DNA of 64,000 nt, taken from Flavobacterium pisciphilum. Its GTDB lineage: Bacteria; Bacteroidota; Bacteroidia; Flavobacteriales; Flavobacteriaceae. Both the position numbers and the translations under genes were made by a program. This document shows, in pieces, positions 45,042-54,040 of this stretch. The stretch spans positions 4,340,001 through 4,404,000 of the forward strand of contig NZ_JAJJMO010000001.1 in NCBI RefSeq assembly GCF_020905345.1, given 5' to 3'. Below the pieces are notes generated by a model. It had not been told where the DNA came from and did not search any database. It was given only the letters and a program-made list of their open reading frames with translations. How positions within the stretch are numbered: position 1 is the first letter of the stretch; each line of letters opens with the position of its first letter.

Positions 45042-46178
45042 TTATTCTAATTGGTTTTCAAGTTTAGAAAGCCTTTCAGATAAAGATTTAAAAGCTTGAT
45101 TTTCTATTTCTAATCTTTCATTTTGCTTTTCAATAATTAGAATTTTTTTAGATTGTTCAATTGAATAAAGCGTCAATTCCTCAATTTTTTTCAATAAACT
45201 CATATTCATTTCAGCAAGCATAAACCCGTTTTTTTCGATTTCTTTAGCCGATGGAATTTCGGGTAAATGACTATTTTCTTTAATGAATTCTTCTACTTCT
45301 TGTAGTGATTTTAGTTTGTAATCATTTGCAAATACGTAGTCAGGTACAGTCATAGGGCTCTGGAGATCAATTCGAACTTCTTGAGCGTGAATTTTACCAT
45401 TAACAGTAAGTTTTTCATCTGGATTAGTTGTACCAATGCCTACGTTACCATTTGAATCAATTCTCATGCGTTCTCTTCCTCCCGTACCCATTACAATATT
45501 TGCATACATATCAGATTGCGTAGAATAACCAGATAAATCTATATATGATTTCACATTATTTGTTCCTCCTCCAGCGGATAACCTTAAGAAACCATCATCA
45601 GCAAGAGGATTAGCTGCGTTATAGCCTCTAATTTCACCGTTTGAGAGTGTGCCTGATGAAATTATTGGTCTAGTTGAGGCATTAGTTAATCCACTATTAA
45701 TAGTTAATGATCCTAATAATGTCAGCTTGCTAACTGGATTTGGAATGCCAATACCTAGGTTTCCGTTTAGAATATAACTATTTCCGTTTCCATTTATTTT
45801 TAAATTACCAGATGTTTCAATATCATTTTTTGAATCTAATAAATAACGCCAATCTTGCCAGTTAGGCTGACCATAAAAAGAACTTCTATATTGAACTCTA
45901 CCATTATCCCAGTTACCGCTAAAATATAATTGAGAAACCAAGTGACCCACTCTACCATTTATTTCTAATAGTGATCCATATTGAGAAGGAGCTACTGTAC
46001 TATTATAATTATCCCATAATTTTATTGACATAGGAGGGATTCCAACTCTTGGAAGACTTTCGAAGTTTTTTTGCTCCATCGCCCAAAATAAACTTTTTGA
46101 ATCTAAATTGCCATCAAAACTTTGACAGTATGTTGTTGTAATATAATTTACTATAATTAAAAGTAGTATTTTTTTCAT
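45042..46178 (-). CDS. secreted fibre-like paralog 5 of the array (378 aa)
   Basis: The signal peptide is MKKILLLIIVNYITTTYCQS. The N-terminal 110 residues are unlike the others: GHLVSQLYFSGNWDNGRVQYRSSF and NWQDWRYLLDSKND resemble the 'knob' repeats seen in pyocin and phage tail-fibre proteins. Two GIG units follow and the C-terminus is type I. Of the ten members it gives the strongest hint of a receptor-binding or adhesive fibre. Confidence 0.75.
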   Translation of the reverse strand: MKKILLLIIVNYITTTYCQSFDGNLDSKSLFWAMEQKNFESLPRVGIPPMSIKLWDNYNSTVAPSQYGSLLEINGRVGHLVSQLYFSGNWDNGRVQYRSSFYGQPNWQDWRYLLDSKNDIETSGNLKINGNGNSYILNGNLGIGIPNPVSKLTLLGSLTINSGLTNASTRPIISSGTLSNGEIRGYNAANPLADDGFLRLSAGGGTNNVKSYIDLSGYSTQSDMYANIVMGTGGRERMRIDSNGNVGIGTTNPDEKLTVNGKIHAQEVRIDLQSPMTVPDYVFANDYKLKSLQEVEEFIKENSHLPEIPSAKEIEKNGFMLAEMNMSLLKKIEELTLYSIEQSKKILIIEKQNERLEIENQAFKSLSERLSKLENQLE

Positions 46179-46184
46179 ATTCCT

Positions 46185-47087
46185 TTATTTGTTTTCAATT
46201 GTATTAATTCTTTTCTCTAATTTTAGTTGATTCTTTTTCATTTCCTCATTCTCCTTTTTCATTTCAATCATATAAAGCGTCAATTCCTCAATTTTCTTCA
46301 ATAAACTCATATTCATTTCGGCAAGCATAAGCCCATTTTTTTCGATTTCTTTAGCTGATGGGATTTCAGGTAAGTGACTATTTTGTTTAATGAATTCTTC
46401 TACTTCTTGTAGTGATTTTAGTTTGTAATCATTTGCAAATACGTAGTCTGGTACAGTCATAGGGCTCTGGAGATCAATTCGAACTTCTTGAGCGTGAATT
46501 TTGCCGTTTACCGTTAGTTTTTCGTCTGGGTTTGTTATGCCGATTCCGATATTACCCTCAGGGGTAACTACAAGAGAATATTTGTTGTTAATTCTATTAT
46601 ATAATTCAAAATTTGGTCCCGAGAATATTCCTGTTCCTAGTTCCCAACGATATTGCCCGCCACTTACATATTGAATTGATGCATTATATCCAACATCAGA
46701 TGATTCTAAACGTAAATGTGCTGTTTGATTTTTAATGTGTAAATTTACCAAAGGGGTTTCAGTTCCGATACCTATATTTCCATTAGGTAAAAAGGACATG
46801 TATTGGTTTTTCCAGTCGGTTCCAATAAAACCACTAGTAAAACTAGATATACCATTTACTGAATTTCCATTAGCGCCGATTGAAAATAAATGCTGTAAGC
46901 CAGTTTCATTAGAAATAAAAAAACCTCTGTTCCAACTTCCTGTAAGCCCAGGAAAGTTTGTTTTAATATTTACTCCCCAATCAGGGGCATTTAATCCTAT
47001 AGTGACATTATCGAATGTTGCGTTTTGTGCATTTGTAAGTAGTAAATTACCTAATACAAGTAGTCCTATAAATATTCTTTTTTTCAT
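46185..47087 (-). CDS. secreted fibre-like paralog 4 of the array (300 aa)
   Basis: This is the shortest member. The N-module (ATFDNVTIGLNAPDWGVNIK) is a diverged relative of the one at 39017/41899/47106, about half identical. One carbohydrate-binding-like beta unit (LVNLHIKNQTAHLRLESSD) is followed by the type I C-terminus and a Met/Lys-rich coiled coil. The signal peptide ends near LLLTNAQ. The function is unknown. Confidence 0.75.
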   Translation of the reverse strand: MKKRIFIGLLVLGNLLLTNAQNATFDNVTIGLNAPDWGVNIKTNFPGLTGSWNRGFFISNETGLQHLFSIGANGNSVNGISSFTSGFIGTDWKNQYMSFLPNGNIGIGTETPLVNLHIKNQTAHLRLESSDVGYNASIQYVSGGQYRWELGTGIFSGPNFELYNRINNKYSLVVTPEGNIGIGITNPDEKLTVNGKIHAQEVRIDLQSPMTVPDYVFANDYKLKSLQEVEEFIKQNSHLPEIPSAKEIEKNGLMLAEMNMSLLKKIEELTLYMIEMKKENEEMKKNQLKLEKRINTIENK

Positions 47088-47105
47088 TTTATAGTTTCGT
47101 TAATT

Positions 47106-48320
47106 TTATTTTGAAGTAGATTCTATTTTTTTTACTTTTTGTTCAAGAACCAGAATTTTGTTATTTTGTTTCTGAATTTCTTTATTCTGTTCAATAGAAT
47201 AAAGCGTCAATTCTTCAATCTTCTTCAATAAACTCATATTCATTTCGGCAAGCATAAGCCCATTTTTTTCGATTTCTTTAGCCGATGGGATTTCGGGTAA
47301 ATGACTGTTTTGTTTAATGAATTCCTCAACTTCTTGTAGTGATTTTAGTTTATAATTATTAGCAAATACATAATCTGGCCAATTCCAATTGCTTCCAGAT
47401 TTTACTATTACTTCTTCACAGCCGATAGTGCCTTTTACAGCTAATTTATTGCCTCTAGCCTCAGTGGAGCCAATAGAAACATCACCAGTATTTCTATTAA
47501 AAGTCATGAGTTGTATTCCATCGCTAGTTCCATTTCTTCTATAAATGTCTAAATTTCCATTTGTCTGATTATCATAAAATGCCCAACCATATTTGGCATC
47601 AGTTGGTACGGATGAATTTAAAACAGCTAGAAAGGGTACCTCACTACTGCCTCCATGACTTAAAAACAAAGGATTTCCTCCTGCAATAGTCAGTTTTGAC
47701 ATTGGATTTGTTGTACCGATTCCAACATTACCATTACCAACTAATGTCATCACATCAATTGGTTCTTTATTTTCAATGGTTCCTCCATATAGTTTGAATT
47801 TTAATTTATTACTGGTTGCAAGACCAGCCGTGATAGTTGCATCAATTCCATGCCAACGATTAGCATAATTTGTACCACTTTCCAAATCTGATTTATGACC
47901 ATATTTAATTAAATTATCATAAACCCCATCTACTCCATCTAATGTTAATTTAGAGATGTTTCCTAATACACTAAGTTTCGATGATGGTGAAGTAGTTCCT
48001 ATACCTATATTACCATTTGCTAAAAATGTCATATATTGTGAATCCCAGTCTTTACCGATATAGGCATTTTTTAAAGAAGAAATTCCATTTGCAACTCCTC
48101 CAAAAGCACCAAGTCCTATAAAATTTTGTGTGCCATCTTCATTAGTAATACGAAAACCTCTTGCCCAACCTGCGGTTACTCCAGGAAAGTTAGCTTTTAT
48201 TTGAACTCCACTGGCTGGAACATCTGTTCCAATTGATACATTGTTAAAAGTTGTATTTTGAGCTTTTATAGATAAACTTATGCTCATAATGATGATAGAT
48301 GATAGTAAATTGATTTTCAT
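47106..48320 (-). CDS. secreted fibre-like paralog 3 of the array (404 aa)
   Basis: The N-module is near-identical to 39017 and 41899 at both DNA and protein level. The similarity continues through the start codon into the end of the upstream paralog, so the duplicated block spans a gene junction. The middle has unique units ([38 protein letters not shown]). The C-terminus is type I with a variant lead-in [20 protein letters not shown]. Confidence 0.75.
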   Translation of the reverse strand: MKINLLSSIIIMSISLSIKAQNTTFNNVSIGTDVPASGVQIKANFPGVTAGWARGFRITNEDGTQNFIGLGAFGGVANGISSLKNAYIGKDWDSQYMTFLANGNIGIGTTSPSSKLSVLGNISKLTLDGVDGVYDNLIKYGHKSDLESGTNYANRWHGIDATITAGLATSNKLKFKLYGGTIENKEPIDVMTLVGNGNVGIGTTNPMSKLTIAGGNPLFLSHGGSSEVPFLAVLNSSVPTDAKYGWAFYDNQTNGNLDIYRRNGTSDGIQLMTFNRNTGDVSIGSTEARGNKLAVKGTIGCEEVIVKSGSNWNWPDYVFANNYKLKSLQEVEEFIKQNSHLPEIPSAKEIEKNGLMLAEMNMSLLKKIEELTLYSIEQNKEIQKQNNKILVLEQKVKKIESTSK

Positions 48321-48325
48321 GTTTT

Positions 48326-49570
48326 TTATTTTTTTAATTGATTTTCTATTTTAGAAAGTCTTTCAGATAAAGATTTAAAAGCTTGATTTTCTTTTTTTAA
48401 TATTTCAATTTCTCTTGATTGAATATTATTTTTCTTATCCTGCTCAATAGTATAAAGAGTAAGTTCTTCAATTTTTTTTAACAAACTCATATTCATTTCT
48501 GCAAGCATAAGCCCATTTTTTTCAATTTCTTCTGCTGATGGGATTTCAGGTAAGTGACTATTTTGTTTAATGAATTCTTCTACTTCTTTTAATGATTTTA
48601 GTTTGTAATCATTTGCAAATACGTAATCAGGTGCTGGAAAATTCAAGTCTATTCGAACTTCTTGCGCATGTATTTTTCCTTTTACAGTGAGCTTCTCGTC
48701 TGGATTTGAGGTTCCAATACCTATATTAGCATTAGATCCTTTAATAGTTAAGGCATCTGTATAGAAATCTTCAATTTCGGCTTTGCTAGCAGTTGTTTTA
48801 ACTTTAAAAACTAAATTTCCCCAATTACTATCTACACCATTTAAAACAATTTTAGCACTCTGAATATTCCCCGTACTGGAAGTTTTTGTCAATGCCATTT
48901 TAGTGTCAAATTGGGCTCCTTCTCCAGTACCGCCATTAATATTAAATTTTTCGATTGGGATGTTAGTACCAATACCTACATTAGCATTAGATCCTTTAAT
49001 GGTTAAGGCATCTGTATAGAAATCTTCAATTTCGGCTTTGCTTGCAGTTGTTTTAACTTTAAATACTAAATTTCCCCAACCACTATCTACACCATTTAAA
49101 ACAATTTTAGCACTTTGAATGTTTCCTGTACTAGAAGTTTTAGTCAATGCTATTTTAGTGTCAAATTGGGCTCCTTCTCCAGTACCACCATTGATATTTA
49201 ACTTTTCGATAGGGTTATTAGTACCAATGCCAACATTAGCATTAAATCCTTTTATTGTTAATGCGTCTGAATAAAAACTATCATATTCTGATTTGCTTGC
49301 TGTAGTTTTAACTTTAAAAACTAAATTTCCCCAACTACTATCTACACCATTTAAAACAATTTTAGCACTCTGAATGTTTCCTGTACTTGAAGTTTTAGTC
49401 AATGCCATTTTAGTGTCAAATTGGGCTCCTTCACCAGTACCTCCATTAACATTTAATATTTCTATAGGATTTGTTGTACCAATACCTACTTTACCTGTAA
49501 GCGGAAAATTATTTTGTGATATGCAAAAAGAGGTAACTAGAATTGCGATTATAGAAAAAGTTGATTTCAT
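48326..49570 (-). CDS. secreted fibre-like paralog 2 of the array (414 aa, triple repeat)
   Basis: A short signal peptide ([19 protein letters not shown]) leads straight into three 85-residue repeats, [12 protein letters not shown] to GIGTN, with a DNA period of exactly 255 bp, then the type I C-terminus. The repeats are close to those of the 598-aa paralog 8 kb away. One internal copy differs at [11 protein letters not shown], so copies are diverging or being partly homogenised. Its ATG overlaps the stop of the first array gene by one base. Confidence 0.75.
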   Translation of the reverse strand: MKSTFSIIAILVTSFCISQNNFPLTGKVGIGTTNPIEILNVNGGTGEGAQFDTKMALTKTSSTGNIQSAKIVLNGVDSSWGNLVFKVKTTASKSEYDSFYSDALTIKGFNANVGIGTNNPIEKLNINGGTGEGAQFDTKIALTKTSSTGNIQSAKIVLNGVDSGWGNLVFKVKTTASKAEIEDFYTDALTIKGSNANVGIGTNIPIEKFNINGGTGEGAQFDTKMALTKTSSTGNIQSAKIVLNGVDSNWGNLVFKVKTTASKAEIEDFYTDALTIKGSNANIGIGTSNPDEKLTVKGKIHAQEVRIDLNFPAPDYVFANDYKLKSLKEVEEFIKQNSHLPEIPSAEEIEKNGLMLAEMNMSLLKKIEELTLYTIEQDKKNNIQSREIEILKKENQAFKSLSERLSKIENQLKK

Positions 49571-50520
49571 TATTTATTTTGTTTTAATATTTCTATTTCT
49601 TTCTTCATTTCAATCATATAAAGAGTCATTTCTTCAATCTTCTTCAATAAACTCATATTCATTTCGGCAAGCATAAGCCCATTTTTCTCAATTTCTTTAG
49701 CCGATGGGATTTCGGGTAAATGGCTGTTTTGTTTAATGAATTCTTCTACTTCTTGTAGTGATTTTAGTTTGTAATCATCTGCAAATACGTAGTCAGGTAC
49801 GCAACTTGCTAGTAAATCTACTTTTACCTCATTTGATCTTATTGTACCACAAACATCTAATTTATATGCAGGATCTTTTGTTCCAATGCCTACATTTTGG
49901 TTGCTTTTAATTGTTAAAGTAGATCCAGTACTTCCATAATTGATATCCATAAAAGCGTAGCCATGGATGTCTCGAGATTTAATAGTCCATGGTCCACCAG
50001 TATGACCATATGGGAGTATTGATAGACGAATGATTTCTCCAACAGTATTTCCTGGAGCTTCTTGTCTTCCTATGGCTATAGTGCCATTTGAATCAATACT
50101 AAAAGCTTGTCTATCGGTACCTGAAGAAGATACTACATTAAATAACATTGAGTTATCTAGCAAGCGAATATAAGAGCCTCCTCTTGCCGGATTTAATAAT
50201 GAAATACCTCCTAAGTTATTTTTAAAATTATGAATGTTATTTCCTATACCTACACCATTATATGTTAGCCCAGGTTCACTAGCCCATAACATGAGATCAG
50301 CTTGTCTCACATCTGTACCTCCACCTGTAGAATGTAGCAAAAATCTGGTATCACCATGATCACCAGAAATACTTAATTTTTCTAAAGGAGCATTGGTGCC
50401 AATTCCAATATTGCTATTTAATGAGTTTCCTAATATTGTGCCAGTTGGTGTATATAATTGCGCTTGTAAAGAAATTATTGAAGTCATTATAATTAAAGCG
50501 CTTAATGTAATTTTTTTCAT
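49570..50520 (-). CDS. secreted fibre-like paralog 1 of the array (316 aa)
   Basis: This is the first gene of the array by transcription. The signal peptide is MKKITLSALIIMTSIISLQAQ. The head is closely similar to the gene at 44015. The second unit (IAIGRQEAPGNTVGEIIRLS) and the Cys-containing lead-in (LDVCGTIRSNEVKVDLLASC) are unique. The C-terminus is type I. A TAnnTTTG box lies 79 bp upstream. With gaps of 18 bp or less downstream, one transcript probably covers all ten genes. Confidence 0.75.
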   Translation of the reverse strand: MKKITLSALIIMTSIISLQAQLYTPTGTILGNSLNSNIGIGTNAPLEKLSISGDHGDTRFLLHSTGGGTDVRQADLMLWASEPGLTYNGVGIGNNIHNFKNNLGGISLLNPARGGSYIRLLDNSMLFNVVSSSGTDRQAFSIDSNGTIAIGRQEAPGNTVGEIIRLSILPYGHTGGPWTIKSRDIHGYAFMDINYGSTGSTLTIKSNQNVGIGTKDPAYKLDVCGTIRSNEVKVDLLASCVPDYVFADDYKLKSLQEVEEFIKQNSHLPEIPSAKEIEKNGLMLAEMNMSLLKKIEEMTLYMIEMKKEIEILKQNK

Positions 50521-50598
50521 GCTATTATGTTGTGTTGTTTAAATTTATGAATTTTATTTTTTTTATAAGAAATTTGCCGCAAGGTACTTTTTTAGAAT

Positions 50599-50606
50599 CA
50601 AACATA
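50599..50606 (-). promoter_or_regulatory. -7 promoter box of the ten-gene array
   Basis: The minus strand reads TATGTTTG, 79 bp before the first array ATG. The nearest TTG (-33) is 25 bp further upstream, a longer spacing than usual, so the assignment is tentative. No other box was seen in the 205-bp divergent region on this strand. Confidence 0.35.
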
Positions 50607-50668
50607 AAACCCCATTCTTACTGATATTTAACAATAATCATCGAGTTTGTCAGTCTTTTGGAAACTCC

Positions 50669-50698
50669 TTTGATTTCTTCTTGAATATTTTATATTTG
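50669..50698 (+). promoter_or_regulatory. promoter of the DUF5009/HGSNAT-like gene
   Basis: TTTG (50669-50672), an 18-bp spacer and TATATTTG (50691-50698) make a near-ideal Bacteroidota promoter 27 bp before the ATG at 50726. Confidence 0.6.
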
Positions 50699-50725
50699 TT
50701 AGTGCTACTAATAATGTAATGAATT

Positions 50726-51916
50726 ATGAAAATAAAAGAAGATTTATTCAATAAAAGGATTATTTCTATAGACGCTTTCCGTGGAATCACCATTTTTGTT
50801 ATGATTTTTGTCAATGAGTTAGCAAGTGTGAAAAACGTACCACAGTGGATGAAACACATGCCAGCAGATGCCGATGCGATGACATTTGTTGATTTGGTAT
50901 TTCCTGCGTTTTTATTTATTGTAGGTATGTCTATCCCATTTGCATTTAATGCTCGATTAATCAAAGGAGATACACCTAAAACGATTTGGACACATACGCT
51001 AAAAAGAGCATTGGCATTAATCATTATTGGTGTTTATATGGTAAATGCTGAATACGGTTATGATGCATCCAAAATGGTGATTTCAGCAGCCTTTTGGGGG
51101 CTTTTGGCTTACTCAATGCCAATTCCTATTTGGAATAAATACGATAAATCATTTCCTAAAGTCGCTAAAAACATATTGCAGTATGGCGGAATGCTAGTTT
51201 TAGTATTGCTATATTTTTTATATGTTCAGGAAAATGGGAATATTGGAATTACACCAAAATGGTGGGGAATACTCGGACTTATAGGGTGGGCTTATTTAAT
51301 TTCGGTAGTTTATTATTGGCTGGTTAATGGAAAACTAATTGCAATGATTGGATTCCTTTTTGTTTGTCTTGTTGCAAATATTCTTAATCAGACAAAAGGG
51401 AACATAATTCATGATACAAGTTGGTTGAGTTTTATCGCTGGACACATGACACATGCTACATTGGTTTCGGCTGGAGTAGTAATCTCTCTTTTGTTTTTTG
51501 AAGGAAAAATTTCAGAGAAAATCAATTGGAGAGTAATAGGTTTTGGAGTGTTGTTTTTTGTATTAGGCTATTTGTTACGACCTTATTATGAAGTTTCAAA
51601 AATAAGAGGAACACCTTCTTGGGTATTATATTCTGCGGGTATTTGTACAGTAGTATTTTATTTCTTGTATTGGTTAATGGAGATTAAAAAACAAACAAAG
51701 TGGAGTGCTTTTTTTATGCCTGCGGCAGCAAATCCATTGCTAATTTATATACTTCCAGGAATTATCTATTATTTCAATTTGGCATTTAATATACATATCA
51801 TTCCAGCATATTTTCGCGAAGGAGTTCCAGGAATAATTTGGTCGTTAGTATTCTCAACGATTATGTTATTTGTAATGCGAATTTTTAATAAGTATAAAAT
51901 TCAGCTGCATTTGTAA
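50726..51916 (+). CDS. HGSNAT/DUF5009 family membrane acyltransferase-like protein
   Basis: This 396-aa inner-membrane protein has about ten helices. It begins with IISIDAFRGITIFVMIFVNE, the hallmark of the heparan-alpha-glucosaminide N-acetyltransferase-like (DUF5009/YeiB-related) family, followed by WMKHMPADADAMTFVDLVFPAF. Members are thought to transfer acetyl groups across the membrane to sugars. No cell-wall or polysaccharide genes lie nearby to give a substrate. It is transcribed divergently from the fibre-like array; a functional link, such as modifying a surface glycan, is only a guess. Confidence 0.83.
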   Translation: MKIKEDLFNKRIISIDAFRGITIFVMIFVNELASVKNVPQWMKHMPADADAMTFVDLVFPAFLFIVGMSIPFAFNARLIKGDTPKTIWTHTLKRALALIIIGVYMVNAEYGYDASKMVISAAFWGLLAYSMPIPIWNKYDKSFPKVAKNILQYGGMLVLVLLYFLYVQENGNIGITPKWWGILGLIGWAYLISVVYYWLVNGKLIAMIGFLFVCLVANILNQTKGNIIHDTSWLSFIAGHMTHATLVSAGVVISLLFFEGKISEKINWRVIGFGVLFFVLGYLLRPYYEVSKIRGTPSWVLYSAGICTVVFYFLYWLMEIKKQTKWSAFFMPAAANPLLIYILPGIIYYFNLAFNIHIIPAYFREGVPGIIWSLVFSTIMLFVMRIFNKYKIQLHL

Positions 51917-51988
51917 AATTTCAATTGAAACAGTTTGGTTTGAGAGAAATTATTTATATTTTTCGATTTTATTATTGAAAATTAGATT

Positions 51989-52630
51989 ATGACTGAAGAA
52001 CAACGCGGACAAATAAAAAATGATAATGATGTGCTCATTAGACAAAAAGAATATCGAGTAAATGATTGGTTGCCTATATTGGACACACCAAAATTAAGGC
52101 CTCTTGAAGAGATTAAAGGAAGGATGTCAGTTATGAATGCTTTGATAAATATTGCTTTTGAAGCTCCTACTTATATTATTAAAGAATGGATTGAGAATCA
52201 TGATTTAGTACACTATCTCTCAGATTCAGAAAAAGAGATTTTAGAAAAAGAAAATGATGATTTGACCGAATCAGAGGTTAATTCTCTAAGATGGTATTTA
52301 GAATCTTTATGGGCTTTTATGTGGGTTACAGAAATGATTCCAACGCTTGAAGCAGAAGAATATATTGGAGATAATATGACTTCGCTTTTACCAAATCTAG
52401 AAAGCGGAGATGACAATCAGAAAATGGAGCTTTTGCAAGAATTAAAATCAGAAGTTGAGATTTATACCAAGTTAGACTATTATTACCGATTGCATTGGTA
52501 TTGTGTCGATGAAAGGTTAAATGGTAGGGAATCTAAATTAAATGAGGGATTGGTTTATGAAAGACGAAAATCGTTAGAATGGATTTATAATAGAGCTGAT
52601 GATTGGGATAATGTAGAAATGAGTACATAG
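51989..52630 (+). CDS. DUF4272 domain-containing protein
   Basis: This is a 213-aa soluble protein. The family pattern is a conserved start (LRPLEEIKGRMSVMNALINIA) and an aromatic SLRWYLESLWAFMWVTEMI in the middle. The function of DUF4272 is not established. It follows the DUF5009 gene on the same strand after 72 bp and ends before a strong terminator. Confidence 0.75.
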   Translation: MTEEQRGQIKNDNDVLIRQKEYRVNDWLPILDTPKLRPLEEIKGRMSVMNALINIAFEAPTYIIKEWIENHDLVHYLSDSEKEILEKENDDLTESEVNSLRWYLESLWAFMWVTEMIPTLEAEEYIGDNMTSLLPNLESGDDNQKMELLQELKSEVEIYTKLDYYYRLHWYCVDERLNGRESKLNEGLVYERRKSLEWIYNRADDWDNVEMST

Positions 52631-52644
52631 GATTTTCTAACTAT

Positions 52645-52682
52645 AAAAAAGGGTTTAATGAAATCATTAAACCCTTTTTTAT
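52645..52682 (+). terminator. terminator after the DUF4272 gene
   Basis: AAAAAAGGGTTTAATG and CATTAAACCCTTTTTT form a strong stem with a small loop; the T-run favours use on both strands. Confidence 0.82.
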
Positions 52683-52686
52683 AGTT

Positions 52687-52780
52687 CACATCTCACATCT
52701 CACATCTCACATCTCACATCTCACATCTCACATCTCACATCTCACATCTCACATCTCACATCTCACATCTCACATCTCAC
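52687..52780. repeat. heptamer microsatellite (CACATCT)13
   Basis: Thirteen perfect copies of CACATCT plus CAC occupy 94 bp without any interruption. The array lies between the terminator of DUF4272 and the stop of the converging 133-aa gene, 5 bp from that stop. It is not in a coding region. Perfect repeats of this length usually change copy number by slippage. Confidence 0.95.
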
Positions 52781-52785
52781 AAAAA

Positions 52786-53187
52786 TCACCTGATTCTCTT
52801 AAAAGCAATTGGGCCTTCTCTTTTTTTGTTGTCTTTATAGGTGCCCTCTAATGTATTGCCATCTTCAGATAATGTTAGGGTATGTGTTCCTTGAGTTGCC
52901 CAACCCTCTATAGGTAAAGTCACATCGACAACATATTCTATAGTGTTTCCGATTCTTTTTCCAACACCACTTTCTACAAACTTTTGACCTTTCCATTCTA
53001 AGTAATGAGAGAATATTACTTTACCGTTTTGTTCAGAAATAATAGCAACTGCATTTTCTACACCATCATTACGATCTACCCAAACGCCATTAATATCTAT
53101 TTTTTTATCGACAGAAACGTTTTGACTATATGAAAGAGTATGAAAAAATAAGGTTAGGAATAAGAGTTTTAAAATTTTAATTTTCAT
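52786..53187 (-). CDS. secreted DUF2147-like / lipocalin-like small protein
   Basis: This 133-aa protein has a signal peptide (ends TLSYSQ). A single beta-rich domain (INGVWVDRNDGVENAVAI, GKVIFSHYLEWKGQ, GNTLEGTYKDNKKREG) resembles DUF2147 or small lipocalin-like folds. No ligand motif is visible. It is 16 bp downstream of another secreted-protein gene on the same strand, so the two form a small operon. Confidence 0.6.
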   Translation of the reverse strand: MKIKILKLLFLTLFFHTLSYSQNVSVDKKIDINGVWVDRNDGVENAVAIISEQNGKVIFSHYLEWKGQKFVESGVGKRIGNTIEYVVDVTLPIEGWATQGTHTLTLSEDGNTLEGTYKDNKKREGPIAFKRIR

Positions 53188-53203
53188 AATGTGAGGTTGT
53201 TTT

Positions 53204-53764
53204 TTATGGTTTTAGGTTCTGAATTTGTACAGCGGTTATTTCTAATATAGCACCAGAAATAGGATGGTAATTCACGAAATTAAATTTGCAAAGATTGTGA
53301 ATGTTTAATGGAGTGCCATTTAGTTTGAAATCCGACCATGGAATTTTGATAGTTGTAAATTTTTCAGGAGAAGCAGGTAAATTGGTCATTGCGTGTATTC
53401 CTCCATGTACACAGCCAGTACCAGAATCGTTTCCTTCGCGAGCTTGAATGGTAATAGGTTGAGATGATTTATAAGTAATGCTAACAAAATCAGAATTACT
53501 AGGTAAATTAGTTGGTGGTCCATCATTAGATCCAGATGGAGTAATCATCACATTCAGCTCGATTTCACCAACAGGGGAGTCATTAGCTGTTACTCGAATA
53601 ACACCATCTTTCTTTCGAATCGTATTAATTATTTCCTGATTTTCTTTGGTAGGTCCTGCGATATACCAAGTGTTTGATTTTACTAGATTTAGATTATTTT
53701 CTTTACAGATAAAGCTTGAAGTAATAAATGCAATTATAATTAATGAAATTGGTAAACGGATCAT
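53204..53764 (-). CDS. secreted protein, unknown (carbohydrate-binding-like)
   Basis: The 186-aa protein has an N-terminal signal with a possible lipobox (FITSSFIC, Cys 19). The mature part is a beta-sandwich-like sequence (FVSITYKSSQPITIQA, FTTIKIPWSDFKLNG) reminiscent of carbohydrate-binding modules. No close family is recognised. It precedes the 133-aa gene by 16 bp. Confidence 0.55.
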   Translation of the reverse strand: MIRLPISLIIIAFITSSFICKENNLNLVKSNTWYIAGPTKENQEIINTIRKKDGVIRVTANDSPVGEIELNVMITPSGSNDGPPTNLPSNSDFVSITYKSSQPITIQAREGNDSGTGCVHGGIHAMTNLPASPEKFTTIKIPWSDFKLNGTPLNIHNLCKFNFVNYHPISGAILEITAVQIQNLKP

Positions 53765-54040
53765 AACTAAATATTTATGCTTTAAAAATTGAGTTCGTTT
53801 TATCTTATTCCAAATATACTTTTTTCAAATGATTTTGGAATTTTTCTTTTAATTCTTTTCAATATTAGTTTTTAAAAATGAAATCAAGCGTTTGGAACAG
53901 GGGGTATATGTAAAATGAAGCAAACAAAATAATAATAATTTGGTTTCAGATTTTAAAGTCAGTAAAAACGATTGATCTTTACGATTCGGATTAGCAGAAA
54001 ATTTCTAACTTCCCCAAAAAAATATAGCCCTAATTTTCAC

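Noticed and set aside
39017-50520. Phage tail-fibre cluster of a prophage
   Set aside because: Every member has a signal peptide and there are no capsid, terminase, tail-tube or lysis genes nearby.
52687-52780. Repeat array that might be a CRISPR
   Set aside because: The unit is 7 bp with no spacers; a simple tandem repeat.
53972-54040. N-terminal extension of the glycosyltransferase
   Set aside because: The conserved first strand begins right after the ATG at 54041; the extra residues are basic and not family-like.
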